Part shown: positions 1 to 10,649 of the stretch, in pieces
Numbering within the stretch: position 1 is the stretch's first letter
Layout of the letters: each line of letters opens with the position of its first letter
NCBI RefSeq assembly: GCF_000004195.4
Contig: NC_030679.2
Span: 15,804,712 to 15,868,711 of the forward strand
Source of the DNA: Xenopus tropicalis
Lineage: Eukaryota > Chordata > Amphibia > Anura > Pipidae
Direction of reading: 5' to 3'
Length of the DNA: 64,000 nt
Translations under genes and position numbers: made by a program
Notes under the pieces: generated by a model
The model's input: only the letters and a program-made list of their open reading frames with translations
The model's database searches: none
What the model was told of the DNA's origin: nothing

Positions 1-88
1 AGCTAGTGGAATGGCATTTCGGGTAGATTAGTTGCCCGCGACAAGGGAGATTTGTCGCGCGGCGACTAATCTCCCCATCTGTCACAGT
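1..88. mobile_element. Partial Harbinger-type palindromic MITE
   Basis: The window opens inside an inverted-repeat element. The stretch with GATTAGTTGCCCGCGAC and the matching GGCGACTAATCTCCCC belongs to the same family as the two complete copies at 22996-23288 and 43080-43397. Only part is visible, so its ends and target duplication cannot be read. Confidence 0.6.
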
Positions 89-690
89 CCTTAAACTTCC
101 ATTATTCTCAGAGATAAGCCACTTAATGCCTTTACCTGTCTAAGGATATTGAGGTGTGTAGTTTGGGGCTGAAGGATGAAACCTGGAAGTACATGAAGTG
201 GAGGGTTTGGGTTTGGGGAAAGGGGTAGAATGGAATTAAAACAAAGTCCAAGAGTAAATAAATAAGGTACCTGGGTGCTGGACCTGATATATATAACCTG
301 GAGCTGTTGATTAATCATGGCAGCAGGCAGTGGCGAAACTACTGGGGGTGTGAAGGGTGCACCCAGACACTCGCACCAGTGCAATTACGCACAAAAATAT
401 GTCGGGGGGTGGGGGGGGCGATCTAGTTATACGATTTTACAGCTTTTTCCCTCACAGTGTAAGTCCAGGTCCTGCCACTAGGGGATTGGCTTTGCTGAAG
501 GAGAGCTCAAATTTCTTCCTCCTGTCTAGCCAATCCTCTTGTAGCTGTACCGGGACTCACAACTTGATAAAACACAGTAAGTAAAGCTTTTCTTTTTTTC
601 TGTTTTTTCCCCTTCTCTTTATTCTTTTTCTATCAGCCAGGTTTGGGAAGGCTTAGCCTTTACTAGTCTTAATAAAAATCCACCCATGTG
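89..690. other. Non-coding stretch, no gene seen
   Basis: Short ORFs on both strands lack codon structure or family similarity. There is a run of G near 406-417 and a T-rich tract at 590-630. I see no exon, RNA gene or complete repeat here. Confidence 0.5.
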
Positions 691-1240
691 TCACGAAACC
701 CCTCTGTCACTTCCAGTATTTATATAATTTACAGTAGGGGGGTACATTATTCCTTATAATACATGAGTGATACTCAGAGTTCCCTCTATAACTCAGCCTG
801 CAGCCTTGTGCCTTTATATGGTCACAGTACCCCTCAGTGACTTCTAATATCCTTATCATTTACAGTAGGGGGTACATTATCCCTTATAATACATGAGGGA
901 TACTCAGAGTTCCCTGTATAACTCAGCCTGCAGCCTTGTGCCTTTATATGGGCACAGTACCCTTCGGTGACTTCTAATATCCTTATCATTTACAGTATGG
1001 GGTACATTATCACTTATAATACATGAGTGATACTCAGAGTTCCCTGTATAACTCAGCCTGCAGCCTTGTGCCTTTATATGGTCACAGTACCCCTCAGTGA
1101 CTTCTAATATCTTTATCATTTACAGTAGAGGGTACATTATCCCTTATAATACATAAGTGATACTCAGTATTCCCTGTATAACTCAGCCTGCAGCCTTGTG
1201 CCTTTATATGGTCACAGAACAACTCAGTGATTTCTAATAC
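691..1240. repeat. Tandem array of a 130-bp unit, about four copies
   Basis: The phrase GTCACAGTACCCCTCAG recurs at 821, 951 (variant), 1081 and 1211 (variant), giving a period of exactly 130 bp. Each unit carries TACATTATCCCTTATAATAC and ends in GCCTTGTGCCTTTATATG. Single or partial units of the same repeat occur elsewhere in the window at about 24953, 32085, 34141 and 55535, so this is a dispersed as well as a tandem repeat. Confidence 0.9.
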
Positions 1241-1990
1241 TCTTTTAATCAACAATTCCTTAATATTTTATAATCAACAATCCCTTAATATTTTATGACT
1301 CGTGTATTATAAGGGATAACGTACCCCTTCTATAAATTATAATAATTCCCTGTATAAGTAAGCCTGCAGCTATTTGCCTTAGTCAGGATGGGGTTAAAAA
1401 GGTGGAAATAGCTCTTCCTCCCTGAAACAATTGGTTGGTTTCTGTAGGCGGTGATGACATCATATGTCTGTGCCCCAGTGAGTTTGGCTGCACTGATCAG
1501 AGGTTACTGGGAGATGCTGCTGTTACATTCCTGTTAAAGGTTTCATGGTTTGTTCCCCCCACAGAGGTAGGTAGTCCTTGAGGGTTAAAAGGGGTGCAGT
1601 GAGATATGTGAAAGGACACTGCCTTGGCACAGAAAATTCCTTTGAATGTAATTGCCTGCACCCCAGGAGTGCAAGTTGTATGGCAACCCCCACGCACAGG
1701 TGGCCCAGTCAGTGAGAGCCCCCACCCTCTGTGCTGTGTGAGTCTGTGCAGGGCCCTCTTTACCTCTTGTATTGGTTGTTTGTATGTCTAATGTATGCAC
1801 CCAATAATTGTACTACGCCATGGAAAATGTTGGAGTTTTTTAAATACATGTTATTATTAATAATAATAGGAATCAGACTTTAATATAAAAAGTAATTAAA
1901 GTTTCATTAATGATATGTTACTACACTTTATGGATATAAAGCAAGCCTAATGGGATATTCACATCCTCCTTGGCTAATTCACAACACACA
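1241..1990. other. Non-coding stretch, degenerate repeat edges
   Basis: It begins with decayed pieces of the 130-bp unit, partly in inverted orientation near 1290-1330. The rest is unrecognised single-copy-looking DNA. Short ORFs here show no family similarity. Confidence 0.4.
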
Positions 1991-2009
1991 TGGATTTCAC
2001 AGCTTGATG

Positions 2010-2490
2010 GAAAACAGCGCAGTCTGCAGCATGCGTCTAAAATAACTGCTAATTGTTAGGATACCATGTGTGTCTGGGGAGAAGTGGAAACTGTTCATAG
2101 AGAACACAGGATGTAGACCGTTCTGATAAGCTATGATAATAGGCAAATTACCTGCCATGAGTGGTGACGGGTAACCAGCAGCGCAGGCTGCAGCATGCAC
2201 CTAAATTAACTGCTTATTGTTAGGATACTGTGCGTGTCAGGAGGAAGTAGAAACCATTTATAGAGAACACAGGAAGTAAACTGTCCTCATGAGCTATGAT
2301 AATAGGCAAACTACCTGCCGTTAGTGGTGATGGGTAACCAGCAGTGCAGGCTGCAGCATGCACCTAAATTAACTGCTTATTGTTAGGATACTGTGCGTGT
2401 CAGGGGGGAAGTAGAAACCATTTATAGAGAACACAGGAAGTAGACAACTACTAGTCATGAGTGGTGAAAGGTAACACAGTGCAGGCTGCA
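2010..2490. repeat. Three to four copies of a ~162-bp tandem repeat
   Basis: The motif GCAGGCTGCAGCATGCACC and its variants recur near 2020, 2183, 2347 and 2478. Each is followed by an ACTGCTTATTGTTAGGATAC segment and a GAGAACACAGGAAGTA segment. The last copy is shortened. Non-coding. Confidence 0.85.
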
Positions 2491-2799
2491 GAATATATTT
2501 AAACTGCATGTTTTCCATGCATAGTGTAGGTATTTGTCTTATTTTACAGGGGCAAGTTGGTTGCAGGAGTGATTTGGCACCCCTGCCCTCCCTGTGTTGG
2601 GGCCTTCTGATGACGCCTCTTCCTGCTCCCCACGCTTGCCCATAGGAGCTTTGGAGCAGGTCAAGGGAGCGGTCCCATTGCTAGTGCAGAGAGCACAAAC
2701 ATTTGAAATTCCGTTTGAAAAATGGTAACTTGCAGGGCGCTGCTGCCTGAGGCATTTGTCCTGTTCTCCCTCATGACAGCAGTGCCCCTTGTTAGGTGT

Positions 2800-3017
2800 C
2801 ATTGAGCTGCCCTTGTATAGGATACAGAAATTCAGCTTAGGAACAGAAGCATATCTGTAATTATCAAATGGACCAGTAGAGGGCACCATTGCCCCTGTTT
2901 GTAGGCAGCTTGAGCGCAACTGCAAGAGACTGGTGTTTATTGGTCCAGAAAGTAAACACCATGTGCTGGGATAGTGTCTGGAATGCTAGGTGCAGACGTG
3001 TATGGTTCTAATATGAT
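2800..3017. repeat. Unique-looking flank of the 80-bp array, copied again inside it
   Basis: This ~215-bp segment (ATACAGAAATTCAGCTTAGG through GGAATGCTAGGTGCAGAC) recurs with few changes at about 4925-5130, in the middle of the array. Each copy is followed directly by array units, so array plus flank has been duplicated as a block. Confidence 0.85.
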
Positions 3018-6000
3018 GTGGCAGTTCCTTCCCAGAGGCTATTATCCCACTGCTACTATAAGTACCATCTCTCCCTACTATACCTGCTATCCCACAGCCA
3101 CATTCCCTTCCTAGAGGCTATTATCACCACTGCTACTATAGGTACCATCTTTCCCTACTATCCCACAGCCCAAGTCCCTTCCCAGAGGCTATTATCGCCA
3201 CTGCTACTATAGGCACCATCTCTCCCTACTATACCTGCTATCCCACAGTGACAGTCCTTTCCCAGAGGCTATTATCCCCCCACTGCTACTATAGGCACCA
3301 TCTTTCCCTACTATACCTTCTATCCCACAGCCACAGTCCCTTCCCAGAGGCTATTATCCCCACTGCTACTATAGTCACCATCTTTCCCTAATAAACCTGC
3401 TATTCCACAGCCACAGTCCCTTCCCAGAGGCTATTATCCCACTGCTACTATAGGCACCATCTCTCCCTATTATGCCTGCTATCCCACAGCCACAGTCCCT
3501 TCCCAGAGGCTATTATCCCCACTGCTACTATAGGCACCATCTCTCCCTACTATACCTGCTATCCCACAGCCCCCCAGTCCCTTCCCAGAGGCTATTATCC
3601 CCACTGCTACTATAGGCACCATCTCTCCCTATTATACCTGCTATCCCACAGCCACAGTCCCTTCCCAGAGGCTATTTTCCCACTGCTACTATAGGCACCA
3701 TCTCTCCCTATTATACCTGCTATCCCACAGCCACAGTCCCCAGACCCGGATTTGTGGAGAGGCCACAAAGGCCCGGGCCTAGGGCGGCAGAAAACTGGGG
3801 GCGGCATGCCGCCCCGCCGCACTAAAATCTTTTAAAATTTTTGCTCATATACGGAGCAATGGGGACTTCTCCCCACTGCTCCGTAAGCAACTTTGGCCGA
3901 CCACGGAACCCTCCTGTTCGCGCATGCGCACTCGGGGGGAGGGGGGCGTGCGACTGGGGGCGGCCGGTTTAGAAATCCGGCCCTGACAGTCCCTTCCCAG
4001 AGGCTATTATCCCACTGCTACTATAGGCACCATCTCTCCCTATTATGCCTGCTATCCCACAGCCACAGTCCCTTCCCAGAGGCTATTATCCCCACTGCTA
4101 CTATAGGCACCATCTCTCCCTACTATACCTGCTATCCCACAGCCCCAGTCCCTTCCCAGAGGCTATTATCCCACTGCTACTATAGGCACCATCTCTCCCT
4201 ATTATACTTGCTGTCCCTTCCCAGAGGCTATTATCCCCACTGCTACTATAGGCACCATCTCTCCCTATTATACCTGCAACCCTCCTGTTTGCGCATGTGC
4301 ACTCGGGGGGAGGGGGGCGTGCGACTGGGGGCGGCCTAGGGGCGGCCGGTTTAGAAATCCGGCCCTGACAGTCCCTTCCCAGAAGCTATTATCCCACTGC
4401 TACTATAGGCACCATCTCTCCCTATTATACCTGCTATCCCACAGCCACAGTCCCTTCCCAGAGGCTATTATCCCCACTGCTACTATAGGCACCATCTCTC
4501 CCTACTATACCTGCTATCCCACAGCCCAAGTCCCTTCCCAGAGGCTATTATCCCACTGCTACTATAGGCACCATCTCTCCCTACTATACCTGCTATCCCA
4601 CAGCCCAAGTCCCTTCCCAGAGGCTATTATCGCCACTGCTTCTATAGGCACCATCTCTCCCTACTATACCTGCTATCACACAGCGACAGTCCCTTCCCAG
4701 AGGCTATTATCCCCCCACTGCTACTATAGGCACCATCTCTCCCTACTATACCTGCTATCCCACAGCCCAAGTCCCTTCCCAGAGGCTATTATCGCCACTG
4801 CTACTATAGGCACCATCTCTCCCTACTATACCTGCTATCCCACAGCCACAGTCTTTTCCCACTGCTACTATAGGCACCATCTCTCCCTAATATACCTGCA
4901 ATCCCACAGCCACAGTCCCTTCCCTTGTATGGGATACAGAAATTCAGCTTAGGAACAATAGCATACCTGTAATTATCAAATGGACCAGTAGAGGGAAGCA
5001 TTGCCCTTTTTGTAGGCAGCTTGAGCGCAACTGCAAGAGACTGATGTTTATTGGTCCAGAAAGTAAACACCATGTGTTGGGATAGTGTCTGGAATGCTAG
5101 GTGCAGACATTTATGGTTTTAATATGATGTGGCAGCCCCTTCCCAGAGGCTATTATCCCACTGCTACTATAGGCACCATCTTTCCCTACTATACCTGTTA
5201 TCCCATAGCGACAGTTCTTTCCCAGAGGCTATTATCACCCCACTGCTACTATAGGCACCATCTCTCCCTACTATACCTGCTATCCCACAGCCACAGTCCC
5301 TTCCCAGAGGCTATTATCCCCACTGCTACTATAGGCACCATCTCTCCCTACTATACCTGCTATCCCACAGCCCAAGTCCCTTCCCAGAGGCTATTATCAC
5401 CACTGCTACTATAGGTACCATCTCTCCCTACTATACCTGTTATCCCACAGCCCAAGTCCCTTCCCAGAGGCTATTATCCCACTGCTACTATAGGCACCAT
5501 CTCTCCCTACTATACCTGCTATCCCACAGCCACAGTCCCTTCCCAGAGGCTATTAGCCCACTGCTACTATAGGCACAATCTCTCCCCACTATACCTGCTA
5601 TCCCACAGCCCAAGTCCCTTCCCAGAGGCTATTATCACCACTGCTACTATAGGTACCATCTCTCCCTACTATACCTGCTATCCCACAGCCCAAGTCCCTT
5701 CCCAGAGGCTATTATCCCACTGCTACTATAGGCACCATCTCTCCCTACTATACCTGCTATCCCACAGCCACAGTCCCTTCCCAGAGGCTATTATCCCCCC
5801 ACTGCTACTATAGGCACCATCTCTCCCTACTATACCTGCTATCCCACAGCCACGGTCCCTTCCCAGAGGCTATTATTCCACTGCTACTATAGGCACCATC
5901 TCTCCCTACTATACCTGCAACCCCACAGCCACAGTCCCTTCCCAGAGGCTATTATCCCCACTGCTACTATAGGCACCATCTTTCCCTAATAAACCTGCTA

Positions 6001-6540
6001 TCCCACAGCCACAGTCCCTTCCCAGAGGCAATTATCCCCACTGCTACTATAGGCACCATCTCTCCCTATTATGCCTGCTATCCCACAGCCACAGTCCCTT
6101 CCCAGAGGCTATTATCCCCACTGCTACTATAGGCACCATCTCTCCCTACTATACCTGCTATCCCACAGCCCCAGTCCCTTCCCAGAGGCTATTATCCCCA
6201 CTGCTACTATAGGCACCATCTCTCCCTACTATACCTGCTATCCCACAGCCACAGTCCCTTCCCAGAGGCTATTATCCCACTGCTACTATAGGCACCATCT
6301 CTCCCTACTATACCTGCTATCCCACAGCCACAGTCCCTTCCCAGAGACTATTATCCCACTGCTACTATAGGCACCATCTCTCCCTACTATGCCTGCTATC
6401 CCACAGCCACAATCCCTTTTCAGAGGCTATTATCCCTCCACTGCTACTATAGGCACCATCTCTCCCTTATATACCTGCTATCCCACAGCCACAGTCCCTT
6501 CCCAGAGGTTATGATCTCACTGCTGCTATAGGCACCATCT
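3018..6540. repeat. Large minisatellite of ~80-bp units (about 35-40 copies)
   Basis: The unit has TTCCCAGAGGCTATTAT, then ACTGCTACTATAGGCACCAT, then CTATACCTGCTATCCCACAG. Unit length is about 79-82 bp because of a variable C run after CTATTAT. Three inserts interrupt it (about 3738-3990, 4269-4370, 4914-5130). The long ORFs across it on both strands are by-products of the repeat and are not genes. The copy number is my estimate from span divided by unit length. Confidence 0.95.
3738..3990. mobile_element. GC-rich inverted-repeat insert inside the 80-bp array
   Basis: The insert starts near CCCGGATTTG and ends near AAATCCGG, giving short inverted ends. Its interior is GC-rich, unlike the array units. 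A shorter piece of the same insert sits at 4269-4370 and shares the CACTCGGGGGGAGGGGGGCG segment, so it was copied with the array or inserted twice. Family not identified. Confidence 0.55.
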
Positions 6541-6559
6541 CTTGCTAACCCTCAGCCAG

Positions 6560-8364
6560 GGTCCCTTCCCAGAGTCCCTGCCTGATATAAGTACCGGTAC
6601 ATGGGAGATCTTGCATGGCTGGCTCATTCCATCTCTGCAGTTTTATTAGTGACAGTGTTGGTTTCTGCACTTTGTATTTGGCTGCTTAGTGTGTTTACAA
6701 AGGAAAGGTCATCCCCATCTCTAGCTTGGGGCACAGTGATTGGGGGCAGTAATTGTGATTACACTGGGTACACACAGTTGTACAAACACTTTACTGAGAA
6801 ACACTTTTTTGACTGATGGAATTATGGGAACAGTGTAATTAAAATGAAACTTTTCATTTGTTTCTTGAAAAAGTGTGAAAAGAGAGTCAGTTTAACTCTC
6901 AAAAGGTCCTGGACCCCTTCCAAATCACATAAGCCGTTGCCTATTTAGTCTTCTGGGCCTGGAAGTATCATAGAGGGACATCCCAGCAGCCAATGACTTG
7001 ACTTGAAAACAGTGCCTTCTTTACAGAGTAAAGGAATTAGGTTTGTGATCCAAAAGTTGGTTTAAAAAACAGTTACACTGCCTGTTTGAGTTCACGTTTG
7101 TTCTATTGTTGTTCAACATTTTACATCAGGGCCACCGTTAGGGGGATAGAAGGGGTACTCTTGTCAGGGGCCTTGTGGCGGGGTGGGGGCCCTTAAGGCA
7201 CCGAGGTACAATTTTCTGGTGGCAAAGGCAGAGTGGGCATGGCTTGGCAGATTGGGTTTTGGCATATTGTGAGGTGGCCTGGGTAGATTTGCAATGTTAT
7301 GTGTGGATGGAGTGTTTTTTTTTCTCCATTGTGGCTCCTTTCTGCTTGTTAACAGGACCACCTCTCAGGAGGCCAAGTGTTGGGTTGCAACCTGTCCAGT
7401 TTTCAAAACGCCATACATTCCATCAGACAGCGCACTGTATTACATCATAGCCCTGTCTATACCACCACCGGCCCGCCCCCAAACATCAAAGTTCCGCCCT
7501 TCCCCAATGTAACCAACCCTTAGTGTCATTGCTCCGCCCCCTTTGTCTGGATTTTGCTGTGTGAGTGACGTGGGGGAACCCTGCTATCTTTGTAGTATGG
7601 GGGTCCCATGATTACTGATGGCAACCCGGTTTCACTGTGTTCATTTGGATCATTGTGAGCCCCCATAAAAATATATGGGGTTCTCACCCTTAATTCATGT
7701 TCTTCAAGTGGAGACTGCTCCTTACACCCTGTCCACTCCCCACCAGCCTGGTCTCTTTCTCAACCTGCAAATCACACCCTGCATATGGGTGCCTCCATGT
7801 CACGTGAAGGTACTTGAAACAATTCTAAAGCCTGGCAGGCTGTGTGAGCTATTCCTGCACTTTATTAAAAGAATCACCTCTCTTTGTCCCGCTTGCCGGT
7901 TCCTTTCATACTTTTGCCATTCATCTCTCTCGCTTAAAAGAAGTGAGAATCCCATGAAGTTATTCCTTGACATGAAATTCTCTTGTCTGAGCCAACAATA
8001 ACCGCCAACGAGCATAATGCTGTAAAGCTGGCTGAGTTAGCCTACGAGGAGTTTTTATTTTTCCCATTGTACCATTTATTGCTCTCTTGTGGTGCTTTTG
8101 TTATACAGATGTCTGTTATTGCGGCCCTCCTCCAATTCATTCCTTTCACTCAGTTTTACTGCTCAGAGCACTATAGCAGTTAAAGGTGACACAACCTCTA
8201 CAATTCTTTCCGTTCTTTTCCTGGCTTTCCTATACCGGCCATATTGCTCACATACCAACATTATGCATGGGGAGGGAATCATTTTTATATCATGTACTGT
8301 ACTTTCAGAACAAATTTTTACACAACAGATCACTTTATATCTTCAAAAGAAACTAGCTGTGTGT

Positions 8365-8413
<49 letters not shown>

Positions 8414-9229
8414 TATATACATCCCCCTTTCCTCACCCAACCTCTTTATTCTCCTAGTCTATCTTATTTACATGCTAGCATCTATCCGTCTATCTATTTC
8501 TCCTCTTTGTTCCCATTTAAAGTTAAGGAATGACCATCAAACAGGTCAAAATGGTCAGGAGCAGGGGGGCCCACTTAACCTGGGCCCACCGGGAGTTTTC
8601 CTGGTATCCTGGTGAGCCAGTGGATACTGGAAAAATATTGGAAATATTGCCCCCTACAGCTTTTATCTTGAGCTGCCATTTCTTGATGTTCTGTGTGTCA
8701 CTCACTGATCACCTGACAAGAAATGCAAGGTCTATAAAGGAAGCAGGAAGTGTAGGAATAAAAGCATGTATGTGTGCCCTTGGTTTGTGTGTGAGCCAAA
8801 GGGCAGACTTTATTTGTTTAAGGAAAACAGTTTATATTATTATTTTTACACAACATTAAAGAATCTTGCCAAACTGGAATATATTTATCGGTAAATATTG
8901 CCCTTTTACATCCTTCCCCTTGAGCCACCATTTAGTGATGAGCTGTGTGCTCCCTCAGAGATCAGCTGACAGGAAATGATACCATTCATTGGCTGATGTG
9001 TGCCTTGGCTTGTTTGTGTGCACTGTGATCCCAGGAGGCGGCCCGTGGAGTACCCAATGGCACATACTACTAAAGTATAATTTTATGAAAATGGTTTATA
9101 TGAAACAGGGTTTTACATATGAGCTTGTTTATGCAATATATTTTTTATAGAGACCTACATCGTTTGGGGGTATAGTTTTCCTTTAAAATGGTAGTGTATC
9201 AGTATCCAATGGCTCATAATCAGAATTTT
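6560..9229. other. Non-coding intergenic region
   Basis: No exon or RNA gene recognised. The ORF at 6601-6816 has a hydrophobic start but no homologue that I know. A dinucleotide TA tract lies at about 8368-8408. The region contains T-rich and A-rich runs typical of intergenic DNA. Confidence 0.4.
8368..8408. repeat. (TA)n microsatellite
   Basis: About twenty TA dinucleotides follow a short TG-rich stretch. Confidence 0.95.
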
Positions 9230-9450
9230 TTTTTTTTGTATGTATGTATATCTTTATTTATAAAGTGCTACTTATGTACGCAGCGCTTATACAGTAGAAT
9301 ACATTAATACAAACGGGGTTATTAAGATAATAGATAAATACAAAGTATAACAATAAATACAAGATACAGTTGCAATAAGTTAAGAGTCAAAGACACAAGA
9401 GGATGGAGATCCCTGCCCCGTAGAGCTTACAATCTAGATGGGAGGCTTTT
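9230..9450. repeat. Dispersed SINE-like repeat
   Basis: The segment TATTTATAAAGTGCTAC followed later by GAGCTTACAATCTA resembles the common vertebrate repeat motif in which GAGCTTACAATCTA follows a CCCTGCCC stretch. I cannot assign the family with certainty. Confidence 0.4.
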
Positions 9451-10545
9451 ATGTATATAAAATCTAAAGGCTTTTATTTATATAAAACAGTGTTTACATT
9501 ACTGCATATGTTTTTATAGAGACTTGCCATGTACAATGGTATAGCTTCCCTTTTATTTTCTTTTAAAGCTCTTAAACCCCATGACCACCCTCCATGTGAG
9601 CCCCCTCAGCAGCCTATGCATGCTGCCTTCAAAGTATGCTGTGTGATAATCTCACTCGGGAGAGGTCTTAAACATGGGCTGTGATTGGCCTAAAATGGAT
9701 CAAGCTCTGTCTCTGAGTCCACCTTGGTCACCGGTCACTTCTCATTTTGAGAGGGGATAGATTAGTGTGTGTACACAGGGTTGCCACCTTTTTTACCCAA
9801 TGACATTAGGGGGCAGGGTGATGTCATGGGGTGGGTTGATGACATCAGTAGGTGGGGCACCGAATTAGCGCAATTTTAGAGTTTCTTCACTGCATTTATA
9901 CAAGATACCATATTGCCTGCTTCAGGTTAGGTTTTCTCTATTAACAATAGTGATGCCACATCTTGACCAGGGCAAGAAAGTGCTGAAATGAAATGGACTG
10001 TTTCTCTTTGTATATTAGCTGCAAGTAAACTAACCTGTTACTGCTCACCCCACATTCATCTTATTTCCATTATCACCCCTCTGTGACTTTAGATCACAAA
10101 CTATGGCATTCCCAGCTGTATTTGTTGTATTTTGTCCCCTCACAAAACCTCTTCTTCTTTGTCCTGTTCTGCCCTCTCCTCCTGGAATCCCATAAAGAAC
10201 CTACAGCTGTGCTCTTTTATGGACTAAATTTGGTGAGGGGACGGATCTGACAGTGACCCCCAAAAAAAAATAAAAACGCTGTCTACTAGGAAAACACTGC
10301 CCTGCAACAAAAGTGGGGTCATACTGTATTGTCTTAGCTTTGGGCACTTGGCCACAATAAGCAGGGGAAAATGAATCACTTCAAAGGTCGGAACAGTTTC
10401 TGCAGCTTTCGTAGGGCACATTTTGCAGGACGAAGGAGCAGGTTGCCATCGCAGATAGCAGAATGCCAGATAAGGGGTCCAATACCTGCACTTATATGAA
10501 TATATATATATTTTATAATATGTCTTTGTTTGGCTTGTCCTTTTA
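9451..10545. other. Non-coding region upstream of the sirtuin gene
   Basis: Nothing recognisable as an exon. A C-box or CpG island is not obvious. The 5' untranslated exon and promoter of the sirtuin gene may lie here or further upstream, but the sequence does not fix them. Confidence 0.35.
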
Positions 10546-10621
10546 GGAAACAGACTCCTGAGTTCTATGTCTATTTGCTTATGATTTTGCTCTGGATCCC
10601 AAATTGGCAGCAGTCGACACA

Positions 10622-10649
10622 ATGTCCTTCCACACGAGTCACTTCTCAG
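10622..10649 (+). CDS. sirt3.2: Sirtuin coding exon 1 (predicted)
   Basis: ATG at 10622 opens MSFHTSHFS and ends one base into a codon before the donor CAG|GTATGG. That phase fits exon 2, which supplies two bases. An in-frame stop lies upstream at 10559, so no longer in-exon start exists. The exon is short and is supported only by frame, donor and position; a different first exon is possible. Confidence 0.5.

Noticed and set aside
3018..6370. Several ORFs in the 80-bp array (up to 148 aa)
   Set aside because: Repeat translation (QRLLSHCYY, SLLYLLSHSHSPFPE) in changing frames; no gene.
6601..6816. Short hydrophobic ORF that looked like a small membrane protein
   Set aside because: No homologue, splice signal or promoter; length is within chance for AT-balanced DNA.
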